This document shows, piece by piece, positions 1 through 11,339 of a DNA stretch of 64,000 nucleotides (position 1 is its first letter; every line of letters begins with the position of its first letter). Made by a program: the position numbers and the translations under genes. The notes beneath the pieces were generated by a model. It did no database searches. It was not told the DNA's origin and worked only from the letters and a program-made list of their open reading frames with translations. Origin of the DNA: Azorinus chamasolen (lineage: Eukaryota > Mollusca > Bivalvia > Cardiida > Solecurtidae); contig OY755241.1 in assembly GCA_963576725.1 (NCBI GenBank), positions 32,614,853 through 32,678,852 on the forward strand, given 5' to 3'.

Positions 1-1137
1 GACTGTTGAATGCATTATTCATCTACTACCTCATATAAGTGATTAAGAATTTTGACAATGCATAATTGAACTACTACCTCATTTTATAAGTATTTGCGAC
101 TTAATGTAAACAGTATATATTCAGATGAGAACTTTCTGATGGAACATTGCTGTTTGGTTAAATATACATGCATACAGTGAGAAGAATTTGTATTATCTTT
201 ATGAGCACTAGTTGGGCAACACCTGTACATCAATGACTAAGTGATGTAAATCAACATTTACACAATAGGTAACAATGTCCTATAAAAAAGTTTAGTTTGA
301 TGAATTGTTGAGATATAGTTTCTGGGTTTAGATGTATTGTTGAGATACAATTATTGTGTTTATTTGTTTAACCATTTTCCTAACAAATGTACCTTTGTAA
401 ACAGAGGAGATCCACACTAGGCAAATCTGATAGGAGATGTATAGTTTGGATTTGTTCTGATTTTGATTTGCTGGATTTTATTGGTTTTTTTTGTGTGTGT
501 CACCTGTTGAGAGGCAATGTGTCACTTAGGGATCACTTTCCCGTCGTCTGTCTGTCCACCCATCACACTTTAGTTTTTGGTTGTAATTTCTAAACTAATC
601 ATCATAGACCTTTCAAATTTTACATGTGTCTTCCTCTCATTGTACACCAATGATGTATCAAAGGTCCATCACTCTACATACAATTTTTAGAGTTATTTCC
701 CTTTGTTCTGATTTTAGCACACCAGCATATTAACAGTTTTCGTGTCAGTTGTGAGTAGGTGATACATGTGTTCCTCTGAACAGTCTTGTTTTATTCTAGA
801 GTAAGCTTTGATTAGTATTGAGAAAAAGTTAATGTATGAAAACTGTTATCAGAATAGGGAAAGGGTTAAGTTCGAAACAATTACACAAACATTTTAGTGG
901 CCTTTCTTTTCCTGAGAAAATCTTAATTGATGTTTTTTTTTGTAATTTCTATCTTGAATATATGACGGTTATGCCTGATGTTTGCTTTTCATTGATGGAT
1001 ATTACAAAAGAAATAAAAAATACATATCAATCATAACAGATTTGAAGTTATATTTTCTTGCTTGACCAACAATAATGAAATAATTCAAACATTGACTGAT
1101 ATAAAGGAAATGTAATACAAAACAAAAATACCTCACC
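1..1137. other. AT-rich non-coding stretch
   Basis: No convincing exon, RNA gene or organised repeat was seen. The open frames here are short, low-complexity and unlike any family I know. Confidence 0.5.
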
Positions 1138-1782
1138 TCAGTCGCTAATCACAACGGATTCTTCCGTGTTGCTGCTGCTTTGTATCCTGGGCTGTTTTGG
1201 TTGAAGCTTTATACTGGTAGTTGATGGAGTTTTTCTTTTCAGCCTATTTGTTTCCGGCTTCTCTACAACTTCTCCAGAAAGTTCTTTATGTAAAATTATC
1301 ATTTGTCTTCGAATCCTGTCGAGTTCTGCCTCGGCCCTGCCCTTTGCCATTTGTAACTCAACGTTTGCTTCTTTCTGGTCTTGTAGTTCTTTCATTTTTA
1401 AATTCAAATCACACCTTAAGCTCTCCTTCAATGTTCTCTCCTGATCTTCGTCAGCAGATTTTAGAACTACCTGTCTCTTAAGTTCATCTATCTGCTCGCT
1501 CTGTTTGTCGTTCTCCTCCATCAATGCTTGCATTTGTTTATGCATGGTCTTTATTTCTTCATTAGCATCATGAAGCTGAGTAGTGATTGTTTTTATGTCA
1601 TTGTTTGCGTCTAGAACCTGAGTCTTCATTGTTCTCAACTCATTGTTAGCATCTTGAAGCTGGGTCTTGGTATGAGCCCCAGCATCAGAAACTGCTTGCA
1701 TCATTTGATTATTGGCAATTTGTTGTCCATCCCAAACATCGCATGTAAAGTCAAGAAATTTGTTCATAAAGCGATCACCCAT
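1138..1782 (-). CDS. Coiled-coil protein, 214 aa
   Basis: Single-exon ORF starting at an ATG (MGDRFMNKFLDF). Residues about 25-170 are a long heptad-rich coiled coil. Its first half is built from near-repeats of a 14-residue unit of the type TQLxDANNExxTMK. The C-terminal tail (about 175-214) is basic then Ser/Thr-rich and ends in an acid-hydrophobic motif (EESVVISD) resembling a SUMO-interacting motif. No catalytic domain, signal peptide or membrane segment is visible. I do not recognise the family. The layout (coiled coil plus acidic hydrophobic tail) is like that of the gene at 5910-6930, so the two may be related. A structural or scaffold role is possible but is inference. Confidence 0.55.
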   Translation of the reverse strand: MGDRFMNKFLDFTCDVWDGQQIANNQMMQAVSDAGAHTKTQLQDANNELRTMKTQVLDANNDIKTITTQLHDANEEIKTMHKQMQALMEENDKQSEQIDELKRQVVLKSADEDQERTLKESLRCDLNLKMKELQDQKEANVELQMAKGRAEAELDRIRRQMIILHKELSGEVVEKPETNRLKRKTPSTTSIKLQPKQPRIQSSSNTEESVVISD

Positions 1783-1948
1783 ATTTATCTATTATGTAAT
1801 TATGTAATGATATCTTCACAACTTTCAACCTGTTTCTGACTTAGTCTTTTTAACAGGGGTTCTCTTTTTTATATGGGTATATATCATGGGTCAGTGCTTT
1901 GGATGTTAGGAAGGTTCAGAACCACCCTCATTATTTAAAACATTTCTA

Positions 1949-2144
1949 CAGTAGACCCTCCCTTCTAATCAGAAATTAACTAGTTTCTGAGTGTTAAAAC
2001 ATATTACTATTTATTTCAAGAGAAACGCTATACAAACAACTCCTCCTGGAGATGTTGATTTTGTTTTTTTCTGTAATATACTGTCAGCTGTCTAGAAAAC
2101 CTTAAATTATTTTCCGTTTAAGAGGGTTAGTTGTGGGTCTACTG
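1949..2144. mobile_element. MITE with TA target duplication
   Basis: The ends are inverted repeats CAGTAGACCC / GGGTCTACTG, flanked on both sides by TA (1947-1948 and 2145-2146). It is 196 bp with no ORF. TA duplications and CAGT ends fit a Tc1/mariner-type non-autonomous element; the superfamily is inferred. Confidence 0.55.
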
Positions 2145-2450
2145 TATTAGTGTAATATATGTCGATATGCTAATTAGATTAAATTAGATTTATTCAACGG
2201 TTTCAGGTGAGGTGACATTATATCACTCTCCAGAATGAAAGTGTCCAATTACTTCCATGTAATAGGAGTTAAGTTATACCTGGTTACAGCAGTACATGTA
2301 TTTGATAATACAGACAGCCGACGGTTATTACTTTTAAATTCGTTCTGAATTAAGTAGTCACCTACTAATGAAAGAGTGTCAGCATCCTTGATTGATGGTT
2401 CACTGTAGACAATCTTTTTGTATATTACGGTTATCTAGAGAAAAATATCA

Positions 2451-2777
2451 GTGTCGTGTCAGTGTCATGTCACCCTTGGTGATGATTTATTAAATTGTTC
2501 TAGATTAGTACGACCTTTATATACTGAAAGGGCATATCATCACTTTTATAAAGTGACTTTTGATTCGGATGAAGATGATAATGCTGAACGTCAACCCATA
2601 ACTAAGCAAAACAGTAGTATGACTAAGCAAAATAGTATGACTAGGCAAAACAGTAGTATGAGTAAGGAAAAACTTCATATGAGTAAGCAATATAGTATAG
2701 AATCATCAACATTTCCTATAATTAGACAAAACATGATGTACACTGGGAGCAAAACACCTGGAGCATGGCATACATGA
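2451..2777 (+). CDS. Possible exon with TKQNSS repeats
   Basis: Short ORF whose middle (about residues 40-85) has an acidic patch (SDEDDNAE), then several seven-to-eight-residue units of the kind TKQNSSM. No splice sites were fixed and no family is recognised. It may be part of a gene or a chance ORF over a short repeat. Confidence 0.2.
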   Translation: MSCQCHVTLGDDLLNCSRLVRPLYTERAYHHFYKVTFDSDEDDNAERQPITKQNSSMTKQNSMTRQNSSMSKEKLHMSKQYSIESSTFPIIRQNMMYTGSKTPGAWHT

Positions 2778-3175
2778 AGGATAAATGGGCAGAGTGTAAG
2801 TGGGTAAAACACGTGGCACACGAGGGATAAATGGGCAAAACACGTGGCACACGAGGGATAAGTGGGTAAAGGATAAGCTGACCCGCACCATTTTTACCCT
2901 ACTTAACTCTAACCGAGTAACTCGGCGTCTCATCAGGAGTCAAACTCGTTGGCAACCTGAATATAGTTCTGTAAAGACATTGACGATCCTTCCATTTTGA
3001 AATTCGAAGCAGACGGTTTCAGGAGAAGAGAATTACATTAAAGCCACTCTAAACTGGAATTTAAAGAAACAAGAATTTAGATCCGTTTAGGCAAGCGGCT
3101 GCTGATAGCAGAGTGAAAATCACACAGAGAGTTCCTGTGGAACTTTCTTTATGACTTTCCTATATTAAACTGCCA

Positions 3176-3291
3176 CTTGTCTAAGGAATAGCATTGACTC
3201 TTCATTTCATACGTCCATTTTAAAGAGGACCCCGCTTGTCTAAGGAACAGCATTGACTCTAATGTCATACGTCCAGTTTAGAGAGGACTTG
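3176..3291. repeat. 59-bp tandem duplication
   Basis: Two adjacent diverged copies begin at 3176 and 3235 (each starts CTTGTCTAAGGAA and contains CATACGTCCA). No gene overlaps it. A smaller direct repeat (AAAACACGTGGCACACGAGG) lies at about 2806-2860. Confidence 0.6.
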
Positions 3292-3521
3292 CTGTATTAG
3301 GACCACCATTTTGGATACTTCAAATAAGGCTGACGACGATTTTGAACCGAGTGTACATGTATATCAAAAGTCCCTTGATCAAAAGCCCTCTGACTCCCCC
3401 GATGTCTTACATTAGCTAACGTTTATAATGGCAATTTTAAAAGCAACGGTATTTGGTCCCTGACAGACACATAGTATCAGATCTATACTATTCCCTAAAC
3501 AAACACAGTAGATCCTTATCA

Positions 3522-3855
3522 CAGTGATTTTTTTACCTGCGAGTCCCGAGTCCTGTACTCACAAAAATCTCTGGGGATGCAAAGTTTCAAATTACGTGAG
3601 TCCCAATAATGCATTGAAATTTCAAACAAAATTTAATTTTGAGTTTTTTTAATATCTTAATTATAATCAATACCCAATTTTTCATCAGCTGTTAGTAGGA
3701 AAAACCCAGCTTTACAAATACATGTACCTTTGACTGGGTGCTCTAATGCACTTTCATAGAATATTTGGACTCATTCTTTCAATTTGGGGACTCGCAGATT
3801 TGCAGTTTATCGAGTCCCAGGACTCGTGGAAGAACATTTGTAAAAAAAATCACTG
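3522..3855. mobile_element. MITE with CAGTGATTTTTTTA inverted ends
   Basis: Inverted termini CAGTGATTTTTTTA / TAAAAAAAATCACTG bound 334 bp of non-coding DNA. The flanks carry the direct repeat TTATCA (3516-3521 and 3856-3861), which looks like a 6-bp target duplication. CAGTG ends recall hAT elements, but those usually duplicate 8 bp, so the superfamily is open. Confidence 0.5.
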
Positions 3856-4057
3856 TTATCATAAGTTCAAACAGGAGCTATCAGATCAGGTTCTACTCTG
3901 TTTGAAAATGCGTAAATATGTGTCTCTGGTAATGTATATGAAAACACAATCAGTATACCTTCTCTCAGAGACGATCGATATACATTGTAATTCAGAATAT
4001 TTCCAAAACATAAAACAGCTGTATGATGAGGATGCTTTTTAATGGAATTTAAATATC

Positions 4058-4365
4058 ATTTTGAGAGAGAAAGTGGGAGGAGAGAGGGGAAGAGAGAGAT
4101 GGATGGAGAGAGAGAAGAGAGATGGAGAGGAAGAGAGATTGAAGGGAAGGGAGAGCGAGAGATAGGAAAGGGAGAGACATACAGAAAGATAGATAGGGTG
4201 AATGGACTGGTGAATATTTGGGTCAGAGAGAGAGAGAGACAGAGAGAAGGGAGAGGAGAGAAAATGGAAGAGGATATAGCTAGAGAGGAGGGCGGGGAGA
4301 AAGAAAGAGAAAGGGGACCGTGGGAGAAAGGGATTGACGGGGAAGAGAGAGAGAGAGACATAAGC
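4058..4365. repeat. GA-rich simple repeat
   Basis: Purine-rich GAGA/GGAGA tract on the plus strand with scattered interruptions. ORFs on both strands here (Arg/Glu-rich on one, Ser/Leu/Pro-rich on the other) are products of low complexity, not genes. Confidence 0.85.
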
Positions 4366-4384
4366 TTAAACTCACATAGACATA

Positions 4385-4594
4385 CAGTAAGACTTGCCTG
4401 AAAAGACCTTATATGGACTGGACATAGAAATCTTAAAAAGCAAGTGGTTGCTTAATGCAGGGAAGATGTAACACATAAAGCTCCTGTAGGAGCGTCTGCA
4501 TTAATTTTGAGTTTGACCTGCATTAAGCTACTACCTGCCTTACAGACCATTAATATGAGCTCTTTTTGATGTTGGCTTATAACAGGTCCTACTG
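4385..4594. mobile_element. Hairpin MITE, TA-flanked
   Basis: Outer ends read TACAGTAAGAC and GTCCTACTGTA in inverted orientation, with TA at 4383-4384 and 4595-4596. The inner part holds a hairpin (GTGGTTGCTTAATGCAGG against CCTGCATTAAGCTACTAC) shared with the element at 5264-5468, so both belong to one family. Confidence 0.55.
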
Positions 4595-5019
4595 TACTAT
4601 GATGAAACAATCCTAGTATCTCAGACCAAGGTAGGTCTTTCTGTCTCTTCTGTATGTATGTCTGGTCGTCCGTCAAGTCAAAGTCCGCTGGCCCGTTTTC
4701 ATTTATCACCTTTTTTCGGATTGATTGGTTGTTTGTCGCAGATAGTTTCAATTGACTAGGCCTACTTTAAACTGTTTTTCGCCAATTTGTCAAGGATTAA
4801 ATTAATTAATACCAGTGCTAAGTGGAGTTGAATTCAGAGTTTACCACAAAGGCGACAGGGTGTGTACTAAGCACACAGGATTGTCTGTCAAACATAAAAG
4901 AATTGTATCTGTACACTTACCTAATCATAAAGGAAATCACTATTCCGTACTCTGCAAACGCGATCTAACTGCTAGCCGCTTTGATAGTCCACAAGAATGT
5001 GCGAGTAGTGTAAAAACCA

Positions 5020-5230
5020 GAGAGCAAACAGCCTGTAGCCTACAGACAAATAGCCTACAGACGAGCACAGCCTACAGACAAATAGGCTACAGACGAGCAA
5101 ACAGCCTACAGACAAATAGCTTACAGCCTATAGGCAAATGATCTCAAACAGCCTGTAGTCTACAGGCAAACAGCCTACAGACAAATAGCCTACAGACAAA
5201 TAGCCTACAGCATATAGGCAAATGATCTGT
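5020..5230. repeat. Minisatellite, AGCCTACAGACAAAT unit
   Basis: About ten degenerate copies of a unit of about 17-20 bp (ACAGACAAATAGCCTAC) in a direct array. Non-coding. Confidence 0.8.
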
Positions 5231-5263
5231 GTTCATAGATAGCCTACCTGTACGTATAAACTA

Positions 5264-5468
5264 CAGTAAAACCCCGCTAATGCGACCACTTAAGGAATAA
5301 ACATGGGTGTCTTTATAAGCAGGTGGTTGCTTAATGCAGGTCAAAGGTAATGCAGAAAGCTCCTCTAGGAGCTTTCTGCATTACCTTTGTCCTGCATTAA
5401 GCTACCACCTGCATCTAGCACCCAGAATGATACCTCTTTTAGGTGGTCGTATTAGCGGGGTTTTACTG
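5264..5468. mobile_element. Near-palindromic MITE, TA-flanked
   Basis: Ends CAGTAAAACCCCGCTAATGC / GTATTAGCGGGGTTTTACTG with TA duplications at 5262-5263 and 5469-5470. Almost the whole 205 bp folds on itself; the inner arms meet at CTCCTCTAGGAG. This is a Tc1/mariner-like foldback MITE (superfamily inferred from the TA duplication). Confidence 0.75.
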
Positions 5469-5909
5469 TATATACACATTAGTCTACATGTACAGTTAGC
5501 CTACACTATTGAGAAAAACACTTGTGAGCGCTTCAATGTGGTTATACCAGGGTATACGTCCATGTTGTAGTAATGAAAAATGTTTCTGCTATCTGCTTTC
5601 AAGTCATGACCGAATACTGATGTTGTGTGAATGTATCTTTAAATTAGTACGTTACCTACTAAGTTTACGTTGTAATATACAGGGTGTATTAAAGGAAGAA
5701 AGAATCCACCTGAATTAATGGATATTAATTAGTGCTACATGTTGACTTTACAAAAACGTTATGAGGCGGTGACTCCTGTTTTGTCCAGTGATTTATCAAA
5801 TTTTAATAGAATGGTTACACCTTGCCCTGTTTCACCCGTCCTGTTTCTTAATTTTTTTTTACTATACCAATACTATAAAAACACATTCATTTTGCTTATA
5901 TAGTCATAC

Positions 5910-6930
5910 ATGTTTATGGACCTTGTAGCATTTATATTTAAACAAAACATGAACGTTAACATGAACTTCTTCGGAGATTTAGTCATTGGAATGCAATACA
6001 TGATCAGCGGGCAAATGAACTTCATGTTGCAACAAATTGATTATCTTCAAATGGAACACAACAGATGGGTTGATTCGTACATAGAGATCAGGAATCTGGA
6101 TCATCGATTACAGGTAAATTGTAAGGAATGCAAACAGAAGTTAACTAAATCTATCATATCTTAATACATTGCTTAAAATTAGTAATCAGGTTATGGTTAC
6201 TGTATGTGTCTAGTCACAGTTACTGTACATGTGCCTAGTCACAATTAATTACTTGTCTTACCAAAAGTGTCCTACAGATATTAGACAAAATGTAGTATAC
6301 ATGAGTTATACACTAATTCACATTTACAGTATACATGTACAGTAACCTCCACATGTAACGATATTCAGTGCATCTCTAAAAATCGTTACATCTAGATATC
6401 GTTATAAACGATTTGAGTAGAATGTATGAGATCAGTAGGGACAATCGGATCTATATCAATATGCAGTATTTCGTTATATGTGATATCGTTATATGTGGAG
6501 GTTACTGTACATGTAAACTGTAACTGTAATCGATTTGTCATTGTTTTAGACACTGCAACAGAAATACAGAGATGTCCGAAGGCACTACAGAGGTGTCAAA
6601 GGACGTTTACACGTTATGGAAAGGCGGTTGCGGCGCAAGCAAGCAGAACGGTACCAACCGCAAGTGTCAGACATCGAGAGCAGCATTGACAGTGCTTTCA
6701 ACAACACCGATAACGACGACGATGTCAAAGCCAATAGCGACATTAACACCGACGACGACGTTGCAAACGCAGGAAACGGTCCTGCTGCTGCTGCTGATGA
6801 TGATAATGATGCTGACGCTGTTGTTAACAATGCTAACAATGTTGGTAATGCCAACAATGCTGATAATGCCTATGATGATGATGATGACATACACGTCATT
6901 GGTGTAGAAATCCCTGCACAGGGGGAATGA
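5910..6930 (+). CDS. Two-exon coiled-coil protein with acidic Asn/Asp tail
   Basis: Exon 1 is 5910-6113 (donor CAG|GTAAAT) and exon 2 is 6550-6930 (acceptor TTTTAG|ACA); the frame is kept. The product would be about 195 aa. The N-terminal part is hydrophobic and Met-rich, and residues about 30-105 are a likely coiled coil ending in a basic stretch (MERRLRRKQAE). The C-terminal half is very rich in Asp/Asn/Ala (NNANNVGNANNADNA type repeats) and ends in an acid-flanked hydrophobic motif, DDDDDIHVIGVE. No known domain. The intron holds the MITE at 6340-6507. The layout resembles the gene at 1138-1782. Function unknown. Confidence 0.5.
6340..6507. mobile_element. MITE inside intron, TA-flanked
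   Basis: Inverted ends CAGTAACCTCCACATGTAAC / ATATGTGGAGGTTACTG (about 25 bp each) with TA at 6338-6339 and 6508-6509. The interior has repeated ATATCGTTATA motifs. It lies wholly within the intron of the gene at 5910-6930. Confidence 0.75.
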
Positions 6931-7514
6931 AAAGTAAGTACCACTGAGATAAATAATGTATTTATTTGCAGTTAAACAGAACAGAGCATTTTATCAGAAT
7001 TAAATTATTCTTCATTTTCTCCATACCTGAATAATTACAAAGTTAGAAAATTTACCTCGATAGAACTATATGAGTAAACTAAAATATCTAAATCATGCAA
7101 AATCAAGTATAACCCCTCCTTGTGTGTGTTAAATATAAAACTTTCAAATAGATAGATGATGTTGTATTTTGATGCAAAATCAATGGACTGAATATAGTCA
7201 AACCTGCAATAAACTACCAGTGTGTTTTCATGTGGTATAGGTTAAACAGGATTGACTGTATCCCATTTCTGCAACACTTAAGCCTCTAAAATAAAGTGTT
7301 AAGACATTATCATTCACAAGCAATGAGGGTTATAACAGTGACCTAGATATATATATATATATATTATATATATATGTGTCACTAGATGTACTAAACTAAA
7401 GTACAAATATATACTATCCCACCACATAAATCCCAGAGCTATGAAAAACAACATATTTAACACCAACAAAACTCTTCAATAGCACCAATAAGTCACAACC
7501 TGATTTGCAATATA

Positions 7515-7745
7515 CAGTGAACCCTCATTATACCTGCATTCGTTATAACGGCAACCTCATTATAACAGCAGTATTTGTCGAAACCAAATTTTAGAAACAA
7601 ACATGTACACTATGTTAGTGCCATGAGAAAGCTCCCATGGTTTTTTTTTTTTTATTTTTTTTTTTTACTTTGTTATAACGGCAAATTCGTTATAACAGCA
7701 ATATTTCTTATAACAAACACTGCCGTTAAAACCAGGGTTCACTTT
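7515..7745. mobile_element. MITE with CAGTGAACCCT ends
   Basis: The left end CAGTGAACCCTCATTATA follows a TA, and the right end AGGGTTCACTTTA is its inverted copy with one mismatch. The interior repeats CGTTATAACGGCAA and CGTTATAACAGCAA and has a T-rich tract. Confidence 0.55.
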
Positions 7746-7749
7746 ATAT

Positions 7750-8280
7750 TCTACTCTAAAGATATAGAAAAATATTATAGTTGATATACCAAACATAAGT
7801 TGGAGACACACGACTAAATAGTTTTGGAGTCAAATTGTGTGAAAAATACCAGATGTTATGTTATGTATATGTTGTGATGTAAAATAAACATCTTAAAGGA
7901 CCTGATCAACAGGTATGCACATCATCCCATCCAATTTACTCAAAAGTGCATTACTAAATGGTATGTAGGAAACTAGTTTTGGAATGTAACAGACACACAT
8001 ATGACATCACTGGTTTCTTTGTGAACCTATGGAATGCTATATTATGATATGTCCAATGTCTCCTAAAACTTCACTGACTATAAATGAATATTTACTATGT
8101 CTTTATTTGTTTTTTTTTGAAACTGTGATCAAAATACAATACTAAAACCAGATTAAACTTCTTATAGTCAATGAGGTTATAAACAGACATATGATTTGTT
8201 ATAAATGTAACAACACAAGAACAACAATTTCTCAAATATATATAGACTATCACAGATTAAGATATATGAAAAAAAATACA
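7750..8280. other. Non-coding AT-rich DNA
   Basis: No exon, repeat array or RNA gene was seen between the MITE and the tRNA-like element. Upstream, 6931-7514 is likewise empty except for a short TA run near 7345-7370. Confidence 0.45.
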
Positions 8281-8294
8281 ATGAAAAAATATAT

Positions 8295-8415
8295 TGCTGC
8301 CAGTGGGATTCGAACCCGCAACCTCACGATCTCCCTTCCACTTGTTGGTCCATATAAATTGTGGTAGATATTGTGGTTACACTACCCAATGAGGAGGCAG
8401 ATGTCTACCACAATT
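8295..8415 (-). mobile_element. tRNA-like SINE or foldback remnant
   Basis: On the minus strand the 3' part has a good T-arm with the B-box GGTTCGAATCC, then GGCAG, which can pair with CTGCC about 100 nt upstream next to an A-box-like TCATTGGGTAGTG. The space between is too long for a plain tRNA. It holds a 12-bp inverted pair (AATTGTGGTAGA at 8357, TCTACCACAATT at 8405). A tRNA-derived repeat interrupted by a small foldback is the best reading; a tRNA pseudogene is possible. Confidence 0.4.
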
Positions 8416-8828
8416 CCATTTTCCCCTACCATAATTCAGCCAATCAGATTGCTGGAAGCTACCACAAATCCGTTGTGCATAAAAGATGGCGGAATCTATA
8501 GTATCTTGTTTAGAAAGATGATTTAAAGTTCTATTATCTGTTATCTGAGTCATAATTTTGTATTATTTGATAGGCATTTGATTGGATTTGGTAAGTAAAA
8601 ACATTTCAGGATGATTGAAGTATTCTTATCTTGCAGATTGGTTTGATTTTCCTAGGTGAAAGTGTTGAGCTAGTTTTTACCTTGTTTTGATCGACTGTCG
8701 AATCTAAACCACTTGCTAACATCTATCTATCTGTCTTGACTGCACTGTTACATATTCCCTTGTCTGTGTGCGTCCGTCTGTCCGTCTGTTTGCTTATATG
8801 CCTGTATTGCTACACATTCCTTTGACTC

Positions 8829-9705
8829 TGACAAATGCAACATCTTAAACATCACTCAAAAAAGAAACCCTATCAAATATCAGTATAAACTTCATGATCA
8901 CCAGTTGGCAAATGTAACCTCTGCCAAATATTTAGGCATCACCCTTCAGAGCAACTTAAAGTGGGACAAGCACATAAATAATGTCACAAACCGGGCAAAC
9001 CAGTCTCTAAGATTCTTAAGGAGAAATTTAAAAATTCCATCATCTAAAATTAAAGATCATGCCTACAAAGCAATTGTTAGACCCAAATTAGAATATGCCC
9101 CCACAGTTTGGGACCCACATGCAAAGCAGCAGATTAACCAACTGGAGAAAGTACAAAGGAGAGCAGCTAGATACGTGACAAACCGTTTCCATAATACTAG
9201 CTCTGTCTCTGATATGTTGACATCACTTGACTGGCAAACTTTACAAATGAGAAGAACAAAATGTAGGCTTACTATGCTTTACAAAATAGTTTACCACTCT
9301 GTTGCAATCTATCCCTACAATATTCTGATCCCATCTGATACAAGAACAAGATCTACTAATAACTTCAGACACATAAGTACAAACAGAGATTCTTACAAAT
9401 TCTCCTTTTATCCTTGGACCATAACTCAGTGGAACCTACTATCCTCAAATATACAGTGGATGTTTTCAAGACACTCGTCACCACCCCAGTGCTTGTTTCA
9501 GTCATCAACCAGTAACCAATACAAATTCATGTACAAAGTTTTAATTCTCGCAACAAAGTTATTTTTCACTCTTTATGTTGATCACCTTTATTGTTTTTTT
9601 TGTCTGGTTTGTTTTTAAACTGTAAATACGGAATTGATAACCCAGAAAGGTTTCAATCTAGCGCCAACGCATAATCTTCAATTATGAAGGAGCGTTGTAC
9701 AACCG
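8829..9705 (+). mobile_element. 5'-truncated LINE (reverse transcriptase C-terminus)
   Basis: An ORF open from about 8829 to 9618 encodes the C-terminal part of a non-LTR reverse transcriptase: SAKYLGITLQSNLKWDKHI, then RPKLEYAPTVWDPH, then KVQRRAARYV, all hallmarks of the Jockey/CR1/L2-type thumb region. The catalytic palm (YxDD) and the endonuclease are missing, so this is a typical 5'-truncated insertion. It lies inside the TGTCTGT minisatellite: the left flank CCTTTGACT and the right flank GACTGTGTCTG allow a short duplication (GACT), which is tentative. Inactive. Confidence 0.85.
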
Positions 9706-9967
9706 AAGAAGACTGTGTCTGTGTTCGTCCGTCTGTCTGTACTGATTTGCTTCTGTGTATGTATGTATGTATGTAACAGTGTGTACTGCTGCTGCATGTT
9801 TAGTCCCTTTGTCTAGGTGTGTATGTCTGTATATATATATATATATATTCCTGTGTCTGTGCATCTGTCTTGTTACACATTCCTTTGACTGTGTGTCCGT
9901 CTGTACTGATACTGACTGTGTATGTCTGTATGTTACATTGTACTGCTTCATGGTCCTGTAATTTGCG

Positions 9968-10040
9968 TGTGTTAGAACCAGCTGTCCGGTCGTGGTTTCG
10001 AGCCCCGCACCGGGCGCACTTTATCCTCCAGTCTTACTTT
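9968..10040 (+). mobile_element. tRNA-derived SINE, truncated copy
   Basis: Contains the B-box region GTGGTTTCGAGCCCCGC followed by ACCGGGCGCACTTTATCCTCC, the same 3' part as the copy at 10116-10235, but lacks the A-box half. Confidence 0.5.
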
Positions 10041-10115
10041 AATGGTGATAGAGGTAAACGACAGGAATGCCTGGAATCGGCCTCAAAGTTAAGGAGGGGA
10101 GGGGTGTAGTGTGCG

Positions 10116-10235
10116 TGGGTTAGAACTCAGCCGTTAGAACTAGCCATCCGGTTAGCTCAGTTGGTAGAGCATCATGCTAGTGTTACGGCGGGCGTGGGTT
10201 AGAGCCCCGCACCGGGCGCACTTTTTCCTCCTGTG
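10116..10235 (+). mobile_element. tRNA-derived SINE copy
   Basis: A tRNA-like head: A-box GGTTAGCTCAGTTGGTAGAG, anticodon-like loop near CTAGTG, B-box GGGTTAGAGCCCC, and an acceptor-like CCGG/CCGGGCG pairing. It continues into a tail (CACTTTTTCCTCCTGTGTTAC) shared with the neighbouring copy. A real tRNA is unlikely because the acceptor stem is imperfect and the same tail occurs twice. Confidence 0.6.
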
Positions 10236-10484
10236 TTACTTTAGTCCTTAAGACCTTTATGTGTGCATGTCTGTCTGTATTGCTGCAAACAGGTACTTTA
10301 TCTGTTTGTGGGTCCATATGGGTCTGTTTGTCTGTACTGCTTGATGTTCCTTTGTCTGTGTTTGTCCGTCCGTATGTACTGTTACAAACTTCTTGGTCTC
10401 TGTGTGTCCATCTTTGTGTGTTAGTGCTATAATGATTTATCGAGATAATAGAATCCGATTATCAATTTCTAAGTACTACAATCC

Positions 10485-10625
10485 GTAGCTACACTGTCCG
10501 CCAATGTGTAAAAAAGGGTAACATTGACCAGTATCAGCGGTCAGTGTAGCTCTCAAGTCAGACTGTGCAGATGCACAGGCTGATCTGGAGCTACACTGTC
10601 CGCATATGGCAGACGTCAATTGACG
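10485..10625. repeat. Dispersed palindromic repeat, GTGTAGCTC family
   Basis: Contains GGCTGATCTGGAGCTACACTGTCCGCATATGGC and inverted copies (AGTGTAGCTCTCAAGTCAGACTG). Related copies occur at 12362-12520, 12845-12955, 15424-15590 and 24420-24535. A high-copy hairpin MITE is likely. Confidence 0.6.
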
Positions 10626-11339
10626 TCTGCAGCAAGCCAACGGTTAATAGAAACAGAAATATTAAAAGTTATTGACAAATTACATGCCAAGCGAGTTAGA
10701 TATAAAGGAAAAGAAAATGAAGTTATGTGTTGTTTATCATTAACATCATCATAAGACAATATAATAAGGATAAGCCCGAGGAACGACAGGTGATAATTAA
10801 TTCTCTCTGATAAGAGACATACATGTTTCATCTTTCTGTCAGCATCATTGTGAACTAAAGCATATGACCATTGGCAACTGTCTGTTAGAACACGAATGAA
10901 TTTACAAAGACGCTGTTCATGTTCGACCCTTTCAAATTACATATTACGAATTACAGCTCAACCATTCACGTAGACAGACATGTGTTTAACAATAAAATGC
11001 CTTTTGTAGATCATGGCGTGTTTGGAACCTTCATTTCGGAAAGATCCGGATGGCTCCCTCACACTCAAAGATTCTGCTGAGGCAAGGTCCATAAAAAATC
11101 AGCACCGTGAGAGGGACTGGGCTACAGCCAAGTCAGCAACTGTCATGCGGAAAGAGGCTGAGGAAATGGTGAAGAAGGCAGGGGGTGATGTGAACAACTC
11201 TAAACATCTGCTTGGCTTCTTTGAATTACAATTTGGCTGTTTCAGGTACGTATTACAAGATTACATTGATATATAAATGAATATTGAATTATTTCAACAC
11301 ATACTTTTTGTGTAATACGCTGAACCCAGTGCTGAATTA

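Larger units (their letters stand above)
8740..10440. repeat. Degenerate TGTCTGT minisatellite
   Basis: Long, loose array whose units of about 50-60 bp contain TACACATTCCTTTGTCTGTGTG and TCCGTCTGTCTGTACTG. It is split by the LINE fragment at 8829-9705 and by two SINE copies. No gene. Confidence 0.6.

Noticed and set aside
4042..4401. Arg/Glu-rich ORF (plus) and Ser/Leu/Pro ORF (minus)
   Set aside because: Both arise from a GA/CT simple repeat; no domain, start context or splice sites.
6585..6907. ORFs of Met/Thr/Leu, Ser/Ala and Ile/Val composition over the second coiled-coil gene
   Set aside because: Shadows of the GAT/AAC-rich exon 2 in other frames and on the other strand.
10140..10225. 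Functional tRNA
   Set aside because: A- and B-boxes are good, but the acceptor stem is imperfect and the same 3' tail recurs at 9968-10040, so a SINE fits better.
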